Below, piece after piece: positions 1-14,660 of a stretch of 64,000 nt of DNA. Where the stretch lies: the NCBI GenBank assembly GCA_036023115.1, contig JAYKKT010000074.1:11437501-11501500 (forward strand), written 5' to 3'. Made by a program: the position numbers and the translations under genes. The notes below the pieces were generated by a model. It saw nothing but the letters and a program-made list of their open reading frames with translations, did no database searches and was not told the DNA's origin. Origin of the DNA: Brasenia schreberi (Eukaryota; Streptophyta; Magnoliopsida; Nymphaeales; Cabombaceae). Each line of letters starts with the position of its first letter. Within the stretch, counting starts at the first letter, position 1.

Positions 1-354
1 CTGGACGTCCTTTGCAACCAGGAGCTCCTCAGAGAGCCGTGGAGAGTCTGCTCTCTATCGGTCTTAACCGCCGAGCCGACGGCGTCCTCAAAGGGAGGTT
101 CCTGTGTAGTACGAAAGTCTGTGTCCAGGGCAGCTGCGTCCTGACGATCATGATGATCTTCACCTAGCTTTTGCCTCTTGCTTCTTCCTTCTTCACGCCT
201 CTTCTTATCAACTAGCAGCTTTAGTTCATCAATGGTTCTCAAAAGCTCTTTGATGTAGTCAATGGCATCACCCACAATGGAAGCTCTGTCAGTCTACACC
301 AAACCCGTGTGACAGTTTCAATTGTACCAGCGAATTATAGACAGGTCTAAAATA

Positions 355-445
<91 letters not shown>

Positions 446-1223
446 AAACCTTGGTGGGGTTAGGTACCAGAGATTTCAGCGCGTTGAATCTCTCACACAG
501 CGACTCCCTCCTTTGCTTCTCAGTAGCAAAGTGGCCGTGACTCCCCCTCCCTTCTCCCTTCCCCACTCCACACATCTCCCTCCTGAAATCCACCACAGTC
601 TGCTTGCCAAACCCACCACCTTCTGCATTAACCGACCTGCTCACTATCTCTTTCTCATAATCAATTCCAAAGTGAAAAGATCCAGTTCGTGAATTTGGAT
701 GTTGATAAGTATGCGGTAATGATTGAAAAAAGTCCCCAAGCAGCGGTGGATTTGGTGGAAAACTCAGATGGATGGGATCAAACAACACTGTCGGTGCTGA
801 ATTTGCTCCAATATTTTCACTCACTTCTCTATAAAAATCAACTGAATTGGGAAAACCCGGTGATGCTATGTTATTGACGCCATTGGAACTGAAAGCCATA
901 GCACTTGTGGGAGGTACTGCTGGGATATTGCATCCAGGAAGCTGAAGGAAGTTGAGAAAGTCTGATGCAGTGTATGAAGAGTTGAGAGATTCGAATGTGG
1001 TTGAGTTCAAGTACGTGAGATCATTTGGCTGCTGTTGTTGCATTGCTATACCATGAATTTCATCCGTCCCCCAGTTTGGAAGCACTGCCTCTGGTGCCCG
1101 CTGCAGCGCCGCTGCCGCAAAGTGGTGGGCGTGGTTTGCCTGCAGAGACTCTTGGATGATTTGATTCTCGAATTCCGTGTCGACCTCGAAGTGCATCTGC
1201 TTTTGGAAATCACTGACAGCCAT
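1..1223 (-). CDS. bHLH transcription factor, tapetal bHLH010/089/091 (EAT1/TIP2) type, 3' part off window
   Basis: Two exons are visible. Exon 1 is 1223-450, 258 codons from the ATG, and ends AAG|GTTTGC. Exon 2 is 293 to the window edge, acceptor GTGTAG|ACT, in phase 0. Exon 1 has a poorly conserved N-terminal half with a QQQQ run. It ends in the basic region and first helix, HFATEKQRRESLCERFNALK. The H-E-R spacing at H, E+4 and R+8 is that of G-box/E-box binders. Exon 2 continues with TDRASIVGDAIDYIKELLRT (loop and second helix), then a lysine/arginine stretch and LRSSWLQRTS. That order and the SW motif match the Arabidopsis bHLH010/089/091 group, which acts in the nucleus in anther tapetum development. 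The subgroup rests on remembered family features; bHLH membership is certain. The C-terminal ACT-like part lies outside. Confidence 0.9.
358..444. repeat. (GA)n microsatellite filling bHLH intron 1
   Basis: 87 bp of uninterrupted GA (CT on the gene strand). It makes up over half of the 156-bp intron (294-449) and begins five bases after the GT donor. Confidence 0.97.
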
Positions 1224-2857
1224 CGATTATTGTGTGGCGTTGTGATGGCCTTCAAAGGTGAAGTTGTGAGCAACATCAAACTAATCACTTTCATCTACAT
1301 TCTGGATGGTGATGTTACCTTGATTTCAGGGTCTACGCTGCACCAGATAGCAGGAAGAGTTCACTCAATCACATCAATGAACCCAATCACGAAGAGCATT
1401 CTTAATTAAAAAACTCAACAGGCTAAAGAAATTTCAAAGAAGAGCGTCGTTTCACATCTGAAGAATTTCTTTTAAAGACCAAGCCGCCAAAACTCGTCGT
1501 TCTCAGAAAATTTGTTGATTTTAGAATGTGAAATAACTCCATTTTCACAACCACGATCCACCCACACAAACGAAGACTAGGCAGAGGAATCATTCTCACC
1601 ATTCAACTCAAACAAGGATGAAAATCGTAACAAGAAATGACTCAGATTTTGGGGTAAGGGACAGTTTCCCGACTCTAGGTAATCAGAAATTTCATGGTAT
1701 GTACGATGCCTTGAATAAAGCTGAAGCTTTGATGACAATCGAAAGGAAACTTTTCTTCTTCATAAATGTAAATAAATGCGAGACTGATAATTAAACAAGA
1801 AGGAAGGAGACGTCTTGCAATGAGAGAGAGGGAAACCATACAGAGAATTAATTTGGAAGGGAGTAGAGCGTAAGAGAAGGCGAGGAACTGAGGAAAAGGA
1901 AAAGTGCGTTTGGCTTTTTGTGGTTTTGGGAAGTGAAAGACGTGTTGTTGGCAAAAGTGGGCCCCGACTTCCTCTCATGTCCGGTTGATCTCCTCTACTG
2001 CGAGGCAGTTGTTGTTGAGATTCCTCAACAGGGACTCAACACAAATCTCCGTATTCTGATACTACGTGTGATTGCTGTCCTCTTATTCCTTCTCTCTCTC
2101 TCTCTATCTATCGATATATGTAAAACATAAATATGAATAAATACTCATACAAAACCTTATATATTTATTTTTTTAATTCAAATTCCAACCATAATAATAA
2201 AAATATTTTAGATATGATGAGACCTAAGTCTACTGGTAAGTCCTCTCCTTTTCCAAACGCACATATATATTTAAATAGAGAGAAAATGGTCTTATTTTGC
2301 ACACTTTTGTTATGGATACTAACATTTTTTATTTATTCTTAGGAGCATGAGTGAGATTTAAAAGTTATAAGAATATTTAAAAAATATAAACTTATTAAGC
2401 TCATGCTTTTAGAAAACAAAAGAAATGCATGAGTTTACATAGGTATAAGTATTCCCTATATCCCCTATGCAGTTTAGATTTAGTGAACTCATCAAAATAG
2501 AGAATCAAAAGAAACCATCACAATTGTTCAATCTTTGAGATGAATAGTTGAGATGATAAAATATAAAGTATTTAATACATAAATACAATCTCTAAAAAGT
2601 ATCTACTTATTTAATTCAAATTTTCATATTGACCTTGTTGATCATAAATAGAAATAATGAGTTTTATGTAGTTGTCTATTTGAATTATTCTCTTTCCTCT
2701 CTCTATAGATAGATATAAAGATATAAATAAATCATTAGTGACATTTAGAAAGTTACAAACATATTTGAGAACATATAAAGGATGACCTCATTACCTTTAC
2801 GTTCTCAAAAGTAAAAGGAATGCATGAATTTATACGGTCAAAAGTGAGTACAATTCG
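1224..2857. other. Intergenic, upstream of the bHLH gene
   Basis: AT-rich sequence that should hold the 5' UTR and promoter of the minus-strand bHLH gene. CT/GA-rich patches lie near 1800-1900 and 2088-2105. I see no coding exon, RNA gene or clear mobile element. Short open frames here have no recognisable motif. Confidence 0.5.
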
Positions 2858-2876
2858 ATATATATATATATATAGT

Positions 2877-2952
<76 letters not shown>
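2858..2952. repeat. Compound (TA)n-(GT)n-(GA)n microsatellite
   Basis: Three dinucleotide tracts sit head to tail: about 2858-2874 TA, 2875-2900 GT and 2901-2952 GA. Confidence 0.95.
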
Positions 2953-2953
<1 letters not shown>

Positions 2954-3464
2954 GGCGTTTGTTGTTGATATGCCATTTTGTGCACCAACCTATAGGACAC
3001 ATTGATACGATCGAATGATAATACTACGATCATGGACGTAATTTACACGTTATAAAAAAAAATCAACTTTTGAGTGACAGTTATGATGTGAAACTAGATC
3101 TTCTAAGATAGAAAAATATCAACCTTGCGGAATCCACTCGATTGATACCATGAAAAATCATACCAGGACTATTGATCCCATCACACAATCCATGTTAAAC
3201 GCAACCATAAAGTTGGATCAACTAAAAATTGTCTGAATTCCCAGAATGAGATCATGAGCTTCGTCCATATCTGCAAGCGCAGGTGCTTCCCTCTAATCTC
3301 CAATGAATTAGTATTTGTTCTCGCTAACTCTAGATTTGCAAAACTGGTCTTCGGTGAAGAGTTTCTTGCTAGGATAAGTTGGGATAATTGAAAATCTCAG
3401 AAACTGCGAAATCTTGTATCGATTGTCAACTTAGGTGCATGCTGAAGCTCCTTCGCGTTATGCA

Positions 3465-3572
<108 letters not shown>

Positions 3573-3793
3573 TCGTGATAGATATCAAACCAAAATCCAA
3601 GCCTTTTTCCACACTGAGTGGAGTCTGCTGTACATCGATCATGGATCGCCATTAAGCAATAATGTTATTTCATATTAGCATTTAAATTCAAAAAAAGTAA
3701 GATTACATTTTATTGTTTTCACCAACACTTTAGGGGCCTTCAAATGATCTATGTGTCTAAAATTTTTCACTATTAAAATTTTTGTTGGTGTTA

Positions 3794-5291
3794 GGTTTTG
3801 TAGTTAACTCCACTCATGTAAGGGATCACCCTTGCATTGCCGGTCCCAAGCCGGGATAAAGGAGGAGGGTTGTGTTAGGCTTCTGACAGCCAACGTAAAA
3901 CTTTGTCGGATTTTTATACCATATATTACACAAATTATGAGAAACTAAAAAATGCCCGAAGAATGGAGAGTGAGTACACTTATACCCGTATATAAGAACA
4001 AGGGAGACATTCAAAATTGTGCGAACTATCGAGGTATCAATTTAATGAGTCATACTATGAAATTGTGGGAAAGAATTATCGAACATAGATTAAGACAAGT
4101 ATCAAGTACAATAGAGAACCAATTTGGATTCATGCGAGGCATATCTACTCTTGAAGCGATTCACCTTTTGAGACATCTTATGAAACATTTTAGAGCAAAA
4201 AAGAAAGACCTTCACATGATATTTATTGATCTAGAGAAAGCTTACGATAGGATAACGAGGGAGGTTCTTTGGAGAACCTTGGAAAAAAGAGGTATTCCAT
4301 TGACATATATTAACCTTATAAGAGATATGTACGATTGTGCAAAAACATGTGTGAGGATTAATGAAGGAATGACATACTTCTTTGAAGTTAATATTGGGTT
4401 ACATCAAGGATCAACTTTAAGTCCATACTTATTTATAACAGTGATTGATGAGTTAACAGAACATATTCAAGATGAAGTACCTTGGTGTATGTTATTTGAT
4501 AATGACATTGTGTTAGTGGAGGAGTCTAAGGAAAAAGTTAATAGAAAATTGGAACTATAGAGAGAAACATTAGAAAGGAAACGTGTCCGACTTAGTAGAA
4601 CAAAGACTGAATATATGAAATGTAAGTTTGATCATTTGGTTACTCTAGAGGACATATAAATTAAAATTGGCACACATTGCATCTACCAAAAAGAAAGTTT
4701 TAAATACCTAGGATCAATTTTTGAGAGTGATGGAAGAATTGATGGAGATGTTATGCATAGAATTAATGCTTCTGAGTGTTAGGTATTCTTTATGATAAGA
4801 AGATACCATTAAAGTTAAAAGGTAAATATTATAGAGTAGCAATTAGACCTGCCATATTTTATGGTTCTGAGTGTTGGGCAGTTAACCATCAACATGTATA
4901 AAATATGTCTTGTGACAAAAATGAAAATGTTGAGATGGATGAGTGGTCATAAAAGAAAAGACCATATACATAATGAGGTTATTAGAAACAAATTCGGAGT
5001 GACCAATAGAGGATAAAATGAGAGAATATCGTTTAAGATGGTTTGGACATATAGAAAGAAGATCAAAAGAAGAACATGTAAGAAAGTATGAAAAATTAAA
5101 TTTGGAAAGTATTAAAAGAGGTAGAGGACGACCACAAAAGTGTTGGAAAGAAACAATATAGAATGATCTAGCTTATTGTGAGTTAACTTCTAACATGACA
5201 CATGATAGGGCTATGTGGAAACAAAGAATCCATGTGGTCGACCCTGTCTAGTACAAGAAAAGCCTTAGTTGTTGTTGTTGGTTTTGTAGTT
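3794..5291 (+). mobile_element. Internally deleted RTE-type LINE with 12-bp TSD
   Basis: The element proper is 3806-5279, flanked by direct repeats GGTTTTGTAGTT at 3794-3805 and 5280-5291. It starts with a 136-nt untranslated head (3806-3941) and jumps straight into the second half of the reverse transcriptase, at the stretch matching 57054 of the fuller copy here. The endonuclease and first half of RT are missing. Readable pieces include [10 protein letters not shown] (motif A), [10 protein letters not shown] (motif B) and, in place of FADD, FDND. The C-terminal part (RLRWFGHIERR in other copies) is present but broken by stops, and a further deletion lies near 4768. It ends in a TTG-repeat tail, typical of plant RTE elements. 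Not functional. Confidence 0.9.
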
Positions 5292-6954
5292 CTTTGAGTA
5301 GTCGGCACTCAAGAAATGGAATTTAACACCTGAAAATAAGGGTTAAAATAATACTATTCTTTGAGATGTGATATATGCTAATCTTCCATAACCCTTCATC
5401 AAGTATTTTAATAGGTATTTTGGAAATCACTCAACAATTCTCACATCTTGTCATTGGAGCTTCAAATCGTTGAAGAAACGATGTTTTACACCTGAATATC
5501 CTCATGCTACAGAAAACAGCTTACAAATTTCGGGACGTTATTTGCGTCCAATAATTTTACCACCACAAAAGAGGAAATTATTATACATAAGAACACAAAA
5601 AGAAGAGAGCATACTACAGATTGAGCGGCTCTACCTGTGGCCCTCTATCTGCGGTATTCTTGTCTCATTTGAACGTTAAGAGCACTTAGAATAACCATTA
5701 GTTCCTCGTCAAATTCCAAGTCCTTCCTAGAGATTCAAACTGATTCTTCTCTTCCTAACTTATCTACTAATAAGAAATGGAACCGAATGATCCTCTTCTT
5801 CTTCCAGATTAAGTATGGAACCGAGGAATACCTGAGCTGCCCATGTTATTCCAAGGAAAATGACCAGTACTTGGTGCATTCTAAATATAAATTCTCGTTT
5901 GCAAATTCTTTTTCCAGAAACAGATCAATTTCATGTCAATAGTTGTCATTCTTATTCCATCTTCACAAAATGCTGAAACAAAAAGAAATCTGTTATCACT
6001 CGGAAGGAACTGTGTTGCTACCTCAAAAAACATAAATTCTTACAAACACAAATGCTTGCATGCATATATACGTACATACATACATACATACGTATATATA
6101 TATCTGTACATATACATGACATGCATATATATACATATGTACACACTGTCATACATAGATAAACACATCTACATACGAACTTGGGGAGGCTGCAACCCGA
6201 GGAGCAGAAGCTTGGAGAAGTAAGTAAATTACAAAGATTATTCTTTAACCTAAGGGCAACCTACCGAATCCTCAAAGTTTATCAATAATAGAATAAATGA
6301 TATGCATAAAATTTTCATGAACCAAAGCTATAAGTAGTGTATATAGAAGATATGATTCATGATCAGTTTAAGGTACGTAAGATTGGATACTGAAAGTATC
6401 ATCTTTTAAACAAGGCTTCTCTATTTTTTTAAAAAATTAAGAGAAACCCAATAACATGAAATATAGTATTTTACTCCATCTATGTATAATTAATTACATG
6501 ATAGTCAAATAACTATCCATTTTTGTACATGTACGTTGAAGGATGCCCATGAAAGAAAATAAATTTTTGTTGAACTATGAAAATAAATTAATACAATGTC
6601 TTAAAATAATTTTAAAATCAGTCAAACCGATACATAGATTTATTGACATGTAAATCTCAAGTGACTGACAAAATTCAAAAATATTTTGACATAAGAGTTC
6701 ACGGCCTGTTAAAACTTTGGAATTTCGATTTCTAAATATGCTTAACAAATTCAAATAGAAGGTACCTTGTTATTTACATGTAATACCTTATATAAATAAA
6801 AACACAATGAGGGACTATTTTATACAAGCAACAAGTGTAAATATAAATATAAATATATAAGCGATACCACCCTCTCCACATGTATTATAAGGTACAGACT
6901 GATACTTACAGTATTACAGGAAATAAACAAACTTCCAATAAGGGACTATTATAT
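5292..6954. other. Intergenic stretch
   Basis: AT-rich, with a short degenerate ACATAC/TATA tract at about 6058-6175. No gene or RNA recognised. Confidence 0.45.
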
Positions 6955-7215
6955 ATAGACATGTCCAATTCGGGTTATCCCAGAACCTGGAACCATAACC
7001 AAACTGGTCTGGGGCCCATTTCAGTTATGGTTCAAGAACCGTCGGTTTGAGTTAGAAATCAATAAATTTAATAAAAAATTTAAAAATCATAGGAAAATAG
7101 AAAAAGACTGGAACCGGCAGTTTGGAAGCACTGGTTCCGGTTTTATAAAAGGCACGACCAGAACCAAACCGGGTAGTCCCCAGTTACGGGCTCAGTTCCA
7201 GTTGGAACTGACGGT
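6955..7215. repeat. CCGGTTCC-rich dispersed repeat, possible hAT-like relic
   Basis: Imperfect GAACCGG/CCGGTTC and AACTGG/CCAGTT words recur in both orientations around an AT-rich centre. A similar mix occurs at 14315-14660. No clear TSD was found, so the class is a guess. Confidence 0.3.
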
Positions 7216-7233
7216 CTGGTTAGGAACCGGCCT

Positions 7234-8760
<1,527 letters not shown>

Positions 8761-8761
8761 A

Positions 8762-8985
8762 CCATTTACATAATGAGGTATTAGAAACCAATTAGAAATG
8801 ATATCAATAGATGATCAAACGAAGAAAAATCATTTTAAGATAATATAAACATATAGAAAGATGATGAGAGAAAGCTTTGTTAAGAAGATACGAGAAACTA
8901 GGCTGAAAATGGAGAAATATCATAAAAATTATTGGAAGAAAACAATAAAAAATGATCCAGCTTATATTGAGTTAACTGTTGTCGT
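8762..8985 (+). mobile_element. Old diverged RTE LINE 3'-end fragment
   Basis: The order of words follows the RTE C-terminus seen at 58090-58310: CATTTACATAATGAGG, ATTAGAAACCAATTAG, TTTAAGATAATATAAACATA, GGAAGAAAACAATAAAAAAT, then GATCCAGCTTAT and GAGTTAACT. Many substitutions and small gaps make it much older than the other copies. The reading frame is lost and no TSD is visible. Confidence 0.65.
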
Positions 8986-9289
8986 TATACTCAAACTTAA
9001 TTATACCAACAATGATTGTACATTTCCACTGCTGTACCACAGGATGCATCTCGTATGAGGTGTCCTTGTGACAGTAGTTTGATCGCCAACAAGCACATCA
9101 ACCCGAATGCAAAGTATCAGATAGTTGGATTGGCTCGATTTGTTTTCTAACGCTGAAAAAGAATTAGGACAGATGTAGTTGCGGTTCGCCGGAAGTTCGC
9201 GGTCAGTACACCATGTTCTCGGGTTAGGCACAGACACAAGTTAGGCACAGATACAATACGTACTATCTCTTATTGGAACTGTCATCCCA

Positions 9290-12200
9290 AGCTTGCAGCT
9301 CCAAATTCTCCAACTTGCTTCAGACTTTCCTCCTTTGCCAACAATGAGGCCACAGAAGAAGAGTCATCAATTGGAAGCTGGCACTGTCCTTCACCTTGTC
9401 GGCGCCTCATCACCATGGAATCTTTCATGAACTTCTCAACAAGCCCAGTCTCATGGCACACCGTAGCACACAAGCTTGGCCTTTGGGGGAACACTGGGCT
9501 TGTACCTCATGACCTTAGCATACTCAGTGAGCATGTGCAGCATGTAATCATACACGTATTCCATTTTTTAGTTCCTTTTGTATAAAGCTACTTCCAGTTT
9601 CCCCCATTTCTTCAGTCTGCACAGTGCATACGCAAAATGAAGGAGACTTGTTTTTTTTAAGAGAAAATTGGAATATAAAGTATAATGTGGCAAGTAATTG
9701 CCAAAGGATGCACCATTGCATATATAAATTTAGGTGCGTGCACCTATCCAAGTGTATGCTTGGTGGCAGATCGACATTAAGGAAAGGTGGAAGCAAGCCT
9801 CATTGCCAGCTTCAAATTCACCGCTCATAAAATCAAGCCCCATATGCACAATAAAACTGACAAATTTTTATTGTCCCTAAATTGCCTCAAAATTTCCGCA
9901 AAGTCTTTATAATTGAGGATGTTGATGGTCAACCTCGGATTCACAACTTACAGTTACCCATCGATACTCCATCCTATAATCATGTGAACATCGCAAATTC
10001 GCTCAAAATTTCAGTAAAGGTGGCTACCTTCACAGTCAAGAAGCTCACTGATAGTTAACATTCATGATCAAAACTTATATATAGTTGGATATCGATTCCC
10101 TTCTGCTACCGTCATGAACATGCTTAAGGTGATGAAAAGGTTTGACAATCTCTGATTTGTCTCAACGTTGCAGTAAAGCTCTCTTCCTTGTTAATAAGCC
10201 TGAATACGCAGTACATTCCATGCTAAATAGTTTAATTTCTAGATCCGCCACTGTCCAATCCACTGGTTCAGTTAATAAACCTAAATTGTCCTTCCATGAG
10301 ATCCTCGTTCGGCAACTCGAGCAACTTGCATGGAAGGATTCACGTCAGAGAAAGATTCATTCATTATACGAATCCTCCCGAGAGGAGAATTATATTTTCT
10401 CAAGTTAAGAAAGTTCAACTCTAAAACAGGCTGCTGAAGCTAACATGGTAAATTCTTTCTCCATGTTTGCTCTCCATTTGCTCAGAGGACGAATATCTGA
10501 ATCCACTTCACAGGTGAAGCAAGCAAGTAGTTCGTTTCATCATAGTTCTACATGATATGAACAATATAGATGAGAATTAATTGCATTTCTAAAATAAGGA
10601 CCTGCACGTAATCAGAAAGTGATACAGAAGGCACCTCCTTTTGATGGCTATTCCCCCAAATTCACAGCAAACTTTATCGAATGGCATCTACCAGCATCAG
10701 CTCTTATGGGCCAAAAATGATAATATGGAATTAATGATCTTAAGAAGAACTCATAGTATCTGGGACTCACTACCAGATTGGGAGAATCACATGCCAATAT
10801 ATACTTCCTGCTCACAGGCCATGCTTTCCCTTCAACGTAGATATAATATCTGCATACATTTTGAAATACTAATTATAGTTGGGACGAAGCATACATGAAC
10901 TTATCTATGGGCCAAGAGAGTAGAAATTGAGGTAGCAGCAGAAATGGACCTATGAGTGCATTCATCTGCTAGGCGAGATTTCCCAAATCCGTCGTGTTTC
11001 TTGAACCCAATCGTATAAGCAAAAGATCATTAGTTAATTATACACAAACACACACCTATATATATATATATGTATGTATGTATGTATAAAAGCTGGTGTG
11101 CGGAAGCCGGTTTGTATGCAATACCATGCAAAATTTGCTGTGATTTGAGATTAAAAAAGTACACACTCAAAAACTAAAATGAACTTTGTTGCTCGCAGAT
11201 CGACCAGTCCCACTCTTTCCCAACTCGTTCATGTTTAGATCATGACGTACGTTGACTGAGGTAAACACGAACAGCATCTGTTTGATCCAGTTTGTCTTGT
11301 GAACCTTGTGAAAAAAGGTGAGCTGTTCATGAACAGCTCATCCTGTGGTAGACTCGTACACTTGTTTAAACCTTTTTTCTACTGTTTGATTCTTCAATTC
11401 TCACACTAGATCATTTTTAAACGTACATGTTCTTTGCTAACACGAGCTAAAATGAAAACAAAAGCAAGTTCAAATTCAGCTTCTTATGTTCAAACATATT
11501 GGTTGCAGCTTACAAACATGAGCTAGATCGCACAGGAAACAAACTGAGCGTGAGCAGACCATGTTCGATTAGTCGAGCTTAGTAGTCCTAGCTATAAGAT
11601 CTTATACATTTTGTATACTGTCAAGTGCAGTGGAGAAATCAAGTACATTCAACTCCAACTTTATGTCTTTGTAACTATCACACACTTGGATGTAAAGGCG
11701 AGCATTCGAATCACTTGAGTTTGAGACGTTACACTTTGAGAAGTTCCTTCCGAATAGCTACGTTGGGGTTCCCTTTCCAATATGCGTCAGGTTCTCTGTC
11801 CTCCCATTTGATTCTCTCGTTGCCTTTATTCAATTCCTCCAGCAACCAATTTTGATCTGATCCCTTGCCTGAACATGTTCACGTCCGCCAACTCGAGAAT
11901 TGGATTCTCATCTCCCGCATGAATCCACTTCAACCCAAGTTGTGAAAAGGGAGTCCATGTTAACATTGTCAAGGAATCCCTTTCTTCTCCAGCTTCATCC
12001 CTCACCACGATTCAAAGGTGAACCAGATGTGCTCTATCGATCTACATACATTTCCATATTTATGAATTGCAGGCCTGAGTTGAACATCAAGCCATCAAAA
12101 GTTTCTAGAAAATTATAGTTGCTGTTATTTATTAAAAACAAGCTTTAGATTGTTGCAGTGATTACAGAACAAATTTCTATGAGAGCGTCAACACTCAATG

Positions 12201-13980
12201 GTGTACATGGTATACATTTAGATGGCACTTTTTATTGAGTCAAATATACCAAAACCGAAGCATGTTCCTTAATATATTCATCATGCTAACATGTCATTAA
12301 ATAACATAAAGTAAAAATGTTACTTAATTATGGGCAATGGAGGTCTTTCTGTGGCCCAATTTTCTCCAAAAATACTATGCATGGGCAAGATTGGTTCTCT
12401 AAAAGGTGGATATACTTACCAACCCCAGAAGGACCAGTCTGGGAACACTATGTCATGTGTGGTATTGTCCCCACAATAATGGAACACTGGTGGAGGCACC
12501 AGCCCTTTTTCTCTGACAATCTGAAATGGGAACCACCGAAAAATCAGTACATGCGAACACGATATCCAGATCCGGAGCACTGCCGGGGTACCATCTTAGT
12601 AATTGAAGGATGCCCCAGATTGTGAAGACATCTCTAGTTTGGTATATCTCCAGTACTCCTCCACATACACCTTCCCGCCGACAATGATCAGCCGAAAATC
12701 AGCGAACCGCCTCGCCGCTTCCACCATCTCCTGTGTGATCCCCGTCTTCTTCCAGGGTTGGAGGTCCTCATGGATCCACCTGAAGTATTCGGGGCATGCT
12801 GGAGCCCACCGCCATTTCTTGAACCGTTTGGATCGTGCTATTGGATATATGGGTCATGGCAGGTAACGGGACTCGTAACATTACTAGGGCATTGTAGTAA
12901 GTTCTCTTCCTCAGCAGTCTCATTAAACAATCTACTCCATAGAATCTGCAGACTGATGTCATGAACTGGATGCAAACAAATGAAATTTTCCATCACATAC
13001 AATTTGCTTTGTTAATTATAAGAACATAATTGAATGAAATAATGAAAAAAACAATCCTAAGCAAACTTGAGAAATAGAGAAGTTAACGCAGGTTACTGAT
13101 TTGCTTATGCTTTACAATTTATCTTCTCAGGTCACCCAAATTTCTTATTAAGATCAAAACGTTTTTGACATAAATTTTTCAAAATGATCTCTTTGGCAAC
13201 AGTATTTGTTTAGTTTTTCTTGTAAGATTCTATAGTTTTCTCCATGGTAGACCCGATCAAACTTAGATCTAGGTTTTTGTTCAATAATAATATAGAGAGA
13301 AAGGAATTTAATTCCACTCAAGAATGCCAAAGGATATAAGGGGCTGACCTAAAATTTAGATTCTATCGTATTTTGAATAAAATTTTCTTCGGGTTCCTAC
13401 GGTTACCGGACCATCAGAAACTGTATCATCTCATGGGATCTCTCACTATTTATACGTTAATGGAACATCCCCCCAACGTCCTGACCCGAAGAAACGTTAC
13501 CGTGGGCTTTGGTGCGCCAAACAGGTTCTTTGAACAACGTAAAAGCTGCTGTTGGTTGAATTCTTTCTCTTTTCTCTATATTTAGTCTTTCATGATGTGA
13601 TCAAGAAAAACTAATTCTCTCTGTGTGTGTACGTAAACTGCTTAGTAGAGATGCCAAAACAAATTCAGAGCGTGGTTTGTCGACAAAATCTTTTGGATTG
13701 AGACCACAGAAAGGAGGGGAGAGCAGTGAAGATGATATCAGACCACAGAAATGGAGTGAATAGACGTAGACCATTCATTATACATATCACCAACTTGGTT
13801 TCACACACACATAGAGATCAAAGACTTTGGTGCGAACGAGAACTAAGAAGTAAGAAGAGAAAGAGAAGTGAAGCCTTTCCCGTGAGGGTCTTCCAAGGTT
13901 TCATGGCCGATCCATGCCACCCACCGTTGAGGTTCGCCGGCAATCTCCACATCATTATTCCCTGCAAAAGCAGAAATTCT
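9290..13980 (-). pseudogene. CAP10-domain (Rumi/KDEL-type) O-glucosyltransferase pseudogene, intron-retaining
   Basis: Five blocks lie in the correct order on the minus strand. A possible exon 1 at about 13970-13840 encodes KPWKTLTGKASLLFLFLLL, like the N-terminal membrane anchor. About 12960-12420 encodes CPEYFRWIHEDLQPWKKTGI, ADFRLIIVGGKVYVEEY, TRDVFTIWGILQLLRWYPG and, after a frameshift, DIVFPDWSFWGW with donor TTG|GTAAGT. About 11892-11690 encodes EELNKGNERIKWEDREPDAY, WKGNPNVA and RKELLK followed by a stop. 10849 to about 10650 encodes YYIYVEGKAWPVSRKYILAC and RCHSIKFAVNLGE, then a stop. About 9555-9290 encodes YVYDYMLHMLTEYAKVMRYK and, after a frameshift, GLVEKFMKDSMV. These are the family's landmarks in order. 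Several frameshifts and stops make an active Golgi/ER enzyme unlikely. Kept introns show it arose by DNA duplication or decay in place, not retroposition. Confidence 0.8.
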
Positions 13981-14314
13981 AAAAATGAATATATAAAATC
14001 ATCCAAATAGAAGGAAAGAAATATCATTCCATATCTCACAGGAATAATGAACTTGCTTACTGTGTGCTCTTCTTCGTTATTATCTGATCATGATTAAATG
14101 GTGAATGTACTCCATGAGGTATATTTATATAACCTTGATCATTAAGTAAACGTTGAGGATCAAATTACAGCTCACCTGTTGTAGATGATATCAAGTGCTA
14201 TGCATGAACAGTTTCAAGTGAGTCCTTAAAGTCTGTGTGCGCGCTCTTTGACGTTTGCTAGACTGAATTTTGTCGTAAATCCCTTCTCATAATTAATGTC
14301 ATTACGTAATACAT

Positions 14315-14660
14315 AGCCGGTTCCCAGCAAAACGGAACTGGCGATTCTGAAAGGTTGGTTTCCGTTCTCCTGAAACCAAGGAACATAATAGAACTAGTGA
14401 CAGGGAGTGAATCTGGATGGTTTCCGTTCTGGTACCGCTAAAATATAAAAAAAATAAAATTTGCAAAAGAAAACAGCAATGGTAGTACCAGTGATTTGAA
14501 CCACCGGATTCAGTACCGGTTCCATGAAAGGTAGATTAACCATTATCGACCAATGGGGTCTTCAGTTTTGGTTCCTCTTTTGAATCTGATTCCGTTTGAT
14601 TCTCGGAACGGTCGTTTCGATCGAGATCGCCGGTCTGGTTCCCAACCAGCCACGTCTATT
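14315..14660. repeat. CCGGTTCC-rich dispersed repeat, related to 6955-7215
   Basis: Contains GCCGGTTCCCAGC, GTACCGGTTCCATG and CGGTCTGGTTCCCAACC around an AT-rich centre, in the same style as 6955-7215. No coding sequence. Probably a degenerate nonautonomous transposon. Confidence 0.3.

Noticed and set aside
318..449. Ser-Leu repeat end of the apparent bHLH frame
   Set aside because: It is intron sequence. The donor at 449 and acceptor at 294 restore the conserved helix-loop-helix.
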